Positions 30,203 through 36,769 of a stretch of 36,769 bases of DNA are shown piece after piece. This stretch comes from an uncultured beta proteobacterium (lineage in GTDB: Bacteria; Pseudomonadota; Gammaproteobacteria; Burkholderiales; Burkholderiaceae_C), in contig CAIYWD010000223.1 of assembly GCA_903929815.1 (NCBI GenBank), positions 1 through 36,769 on the forward strand. Direction: 5' to 3'. Under the pieces are notes generated by a model. The model searched no databases. It was not told the origin of the DNA and saw only the letters and a list, made by a program, of their open reading frames with translations. Position numbers and translations under genes: made by a program. Position 1 is the first letter of the stretch, and each line of letters starts with the position of its first letter.

Positions 30203-31810
30203 ATGGAAAAATTCTTCAATACCGCAGGCCCCAATAAGCCTGATATCCACTACACCCTGCTGCCCATGCACAGGGTGAACTGGCTTGAACTCTCCAGCCT
30301 GATTGGCGCACAGAAATATTTCATTCTGCACGCGCCGCGCCAGACCGGCAAAACCAGCCTGTTAATTAACCTGATGCACTTTTTGAACGAACAGGGACAG
30401 TACCGTGCGCTGTATGTGAACATTGAAGCAGCGCAAGCAGCGCGCAGCGATGTCTCTAGCGGTATGGCAACCATTGTTTCGGCCATGGGGCGTGCTGCGG
30501 ATATTTACTGGAAAGACCCGCACTGGCGTCAATTGGCCTGGCAAGAAACGCAACAAGCACCAACTCAAGGCAAAGACAGTCTGACAGGTGTTCTGCAACG
30601 CTGGAGCTTGGCCAGTGACAAACCGCTCATCATTTTTTTGGACGAAGTTGATGCTTTGGTAGGCGATACGCTCATCTCTTTGTTGCGCCAGATTCGTGCC
30701 GGCTACGCACAAAGGCCAGAGGCTTTTCCACAAAGCATGATTCTTTGTGGTGTTCGCGATGTGCGCGACTACCGCATTCACCGCAGCGATGGCGAAATTA
30801 TCACCGGCGGCAGCGCTTTCAACATCAAAAGCGAGTCCATTCGCTTGGGCGACTTTACCCAGACCGATGTTAAGGCACTGCTACAGCAGCATACCGATGC
30901 CACCGGACAAACTTTCGAGCCAGGTGTTTTAGAAGAAATCTGGGCAGATACCCAAGGCCAACCCTGGCTTGTCAATGCGCTAGCCTATGAAGCCTGCTTT
31001 CGCAAGCCCGAGCAGCGCGACCGAAGCAAAAGCGTGACAGTAGAGCAAATGCGCCAAGCGCGTGAAAGTTTGATTCAACGCCGAGACACACACCTGGATC
31101 AACTGGCAGACAAACTGCGCGAAGATCGGGTTCGCAGAGTGGTTGAACCCATGCTCAAAGGTGAAGAGCTGTCGCCCGATGTGCCTGAGGACGACCGGCA
31201 GTACTGCATTGATTTGGGATTGATAGTCAAGCGGGACCGTCAGTTGCAAATTGCCAATCGGCTATACCAAGAAGTCTTGCCACGCGAACTGACCTCCATC
31301 GTGCAAGACAGCCTGCAAGGTTTGGCCGAGCAGCCGTGGTTCGTTTTGCAAGATGGCAGTTTGGACATAGACAAACTACTGGCAGCCTTTGCCCAGTTTT
31401 TCCGAGAAAATTCAGAGAGCTGGCTTCAGCGTTACGCCTACCACGAAGCCGGCCCGCAGTTGCTGCTGCAAGCCTTTTTGCAGCGCGTCGTCAATGGCGG
31501 TGGGCGAATTGCGCGTGAATACGGATTAGGCCGTGGTCGCACCGACTTGTTTTTACAGTGGCCGTTCACTGAACAAGGTTTTACCGGACCGATGCAGCAA
31601 GTGGTGTTGGAACTCAAAATTCAGCACAAGGGTAAACCTGCCACCCTAGCCACAGGTTTGGAGCAGACTGCACGTTATGCCGATCAATGTGGTGCTGACA
31701 GTGCGCACCTTCTGATTTTTAACCGCGACCCAAGCGTGGCTTGGGATGAGAAAATTTACCAGGAAAAGCACAGCAGTGGTAGCCGTGTGATCAGCGTATG
31801 GGGCATGTGA
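30203..31810 (+). CDS. AAA-like ATPase with C-terminal PD-(D/E)XK-like domain
   Basis: P-loop HAPRQTGKTSLL, Walker B LIIFLDEVDAL, C-terminal GRGRTDLFLQW...QQVVLELKIQHKG. Confidence 0.85.
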   Translation: MEKFFNTAGPNKPDIHYTLLPMHRVNWLELSSLIGAQKYFILHAPRQTGKTSLLINLMHFLNEQGQYRALYVNIEAAQAARSDVSSGMATIVSAMGRAADIYWKDPHWRQLAWQETQQAPTQGKDSLTGVLQRWSLASDKPLIIFLDEVDALVGDTLISLLRQIRAGYAQRPEAFPQSMILCGVRDVRDYRIHRSDGEIITGGSAFNIKSESIRLGDFTQTDVKALLQQHTDATGQTFEPGVLEEIWADTQGQPWLVNALAYEACFRKPEQRDRSKSVTVEQMRQARESLIQRRDTHLDQLADKLREDRVRRVVEPMLKGEELSPDVPEDDRQYCIDLGLIVKRDRQLQIANRLYQEVLPRELTSIVQDSLQGLAEQPWFVLQDGSLDIDKLLAAFAQFFRENSESWLQRYAYHEAGPQLLLQAFLQRVVNGGGRIAREYGLGRGRTDLFLQWPFTEQGFTGPMQQVVLELKIQHKGKPATLATGLEQTARYADQCGADSAHLLIFNRDPSVAWDEKIYQEKHSSGSRVISVWGM

Positions 31811-31813
31811 ACA

Positions 31814-31831
31814 AATTATTGACCATATCCT
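31814..31831. repeat. Solo M2 terminal sequence immediately after the AAA gene
   Basis: AATTATTGACCATATCCT, same orientation as the M2 end at 30174-30190. Confidence 0.65.
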
Positions 31832-31888
31832 CAGCGTAGATAGCTATTAAAATAGTAGCGTTTTTTTAAATTGGTCACTCGATTGTCC

Positions 31889-35767
<3,879 letters not shown>

Positions 35768-35779
35768 AAGCTGCATTCT

Positions 35780-35962
35780 CAATTCTGTCATTTCTCCCGC
35801 TGTGATGGGTGCGGATCGAGACGTTACGCTCTCAATTGAACTACCAGCAACACGTCTGGGGGTGTTGTTCCTCCTGGCAGGCAAGGAGCCTGCCGCGTCG
35901 TCTCGCCTACCCTGACGCGCCGCCAGCAACCCACTCGGGGGCGGTCAACTGATGAATTCAGG
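35780..35962. mobile_element. MITE-like family M1, copy C (degenerate left end)
   Basis: ATTGAACTACCAGCAACACGTCTGGGGGTGTTGTTCCTCCTGGCAGGC...GCGGTCAACTGATGAATTCAGG. Confidence 0.72.
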
Positions 35963-36023
35963 TTCAAACGTTTTTGAAATCCTACTCATGTTTTTTTTTC
36001 AGTTGCCGATAATCTCCATGCGC

Positions 36024-36161
36024 GTAACCGTTTAGACCCCACCATCGTCATTCCCGCGAAGGCGGGAATCCAGACTGCCTTTGTACACTGGTAAACCAAC
36101 ATGCACTGGATTCCCGCCTTTGCGGGAATGACGGCATTTGACATGAGGTCTAAACGGCTAC
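36024..36161. mobile_element. MITE-like family M3 TIRs enclosing a dRS3-type core
   Basis: GTAACCGTTTAGACCCCA ... GGTCTAAACGGCTAC; two ATTCCC-N8-GGGAAT sites at 36050-36069 and 36110-36129. Confidence 0.85.
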
Positions 36162-36327
36162 ACATGACACTGACAGCTACACTGATAAACACTTATTATT
36201 AAATTTGATATACATCCTGCAACTTAAGTTTTATTGCGAATATTATATATGAAACTTATTATTAACGGTTTATAGATCAAGACAGTTACGATCCGTGATA
36301 TTTTAAATATTTCTTACCGGGAAAATT

Positions 36328-36769
36328 ATGGCGCTACTTAATATCAATTTGCTGTCTTTGGAGCAAATTGCAGCTTTGACGATAAGTCAGATGGCGCAGT
36401 TGTCCTCTGACCAAGTAGCAGCGCTGAGTTTGGAGCAAATCGTTGCACTGGACAGCACCCAAATAGCCGCCATCAATGTCTCGGCCATCAAAGGGCTGAC
36501 AGCCACTCAAATGACGGCACTAGACGTTGGAGATATTGCGGGTCTGACCCCAAAACAGGTCGCTTCCTTAAATGCCAAACAAGTTGCGGCATTGAGTGAA
36601 GATCAGATAAAGGCCATCTCTGAACTGGGCATGGGTGCGCTCACCGCTGCGCAGGTGCCGGGTTTGAGTGAAGCACAGATGACAGCACTCACCAGCACCC
36701 AAATCGGTGCTTTCAGCGCAGCAGGTCTGGGGGCTTTGAGTGCCAAGCAGGTGCAGGCGATGGATGTGA
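36328..36769 (+). CDS. 5' end of an octapeptide-repeat protein (open at window end)
   Basis: ATG at 36328, 147 codons without a stop; 17 contiguous 8-residue units such as SLEQIAAL, SSDQVAAL, TATQMTAL, NAKQVAAL; absent from the supplied ORF track because it has no stop in the window. Confidence 0.93.
   Translation, partial: MALLNINLLSLEQIAALTISQMAQLSSDQVAALSLEQIVALDSTQIAAINVSAIKGLTATQMTALDVGDIAGLTPKQVASLNAKQVAALSEDQIKAISELGMGALTAAQVPGLSEAQMTALTSTQIGAFSAAGLGALSAKQVQAMDV

Overview
The window looks like a 36.8-kb stretch of a betaproteobacterial (Burkholderiales-like) chromosome. This placement rests on gene content only. Housekeeping and metabolic genes include recJ, selU/mnmH, a GDSL esterase diverging from a LolD/YbbA-type ABC ATPase, a class II ribonucleotide reductase, DUF3460, ribE, ribD, hpnC, tRNA-Arg(CCG), a pyruvate/2-oxoacid:ferredoxin oxidoreductase operon with a GltD-like/ferredoxin partner, and uspA. 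A signalling block holds two very large hybrid histidine kinases and a REC-PAS-GGDEF protein. Accessory genes include a DUF262/DUF1524 protein, a broken methyltransferase-Mrr-like fusion gene, and an AAA ATPase with a PD-(D/E)XK-like tail. Main observations: (1) an untracked ORF running off the right edge encodes at least 17 uninterrupted 8-residue repeats, [STDN]-x-x-Q-[IVM]-x-A-L; (2) a 296-aa intein sits exactly at the catalytic N-P^C-A-E cysteine of the class II RNR, with degenerate LAGLIDADG motifs, behind two candidate NrdR boxes; (3) there are at least four families of short elements with terminal inverted repeats (MITE-like). One is inserted with a target duplication in the methyltransferase gene, one supplies the C-terminus of the ABC ATPase, one lies at the uspA start codon, and one pair shares TIRs but has unrelated cores. 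All calls come from reading the sequence; no database searches were run.
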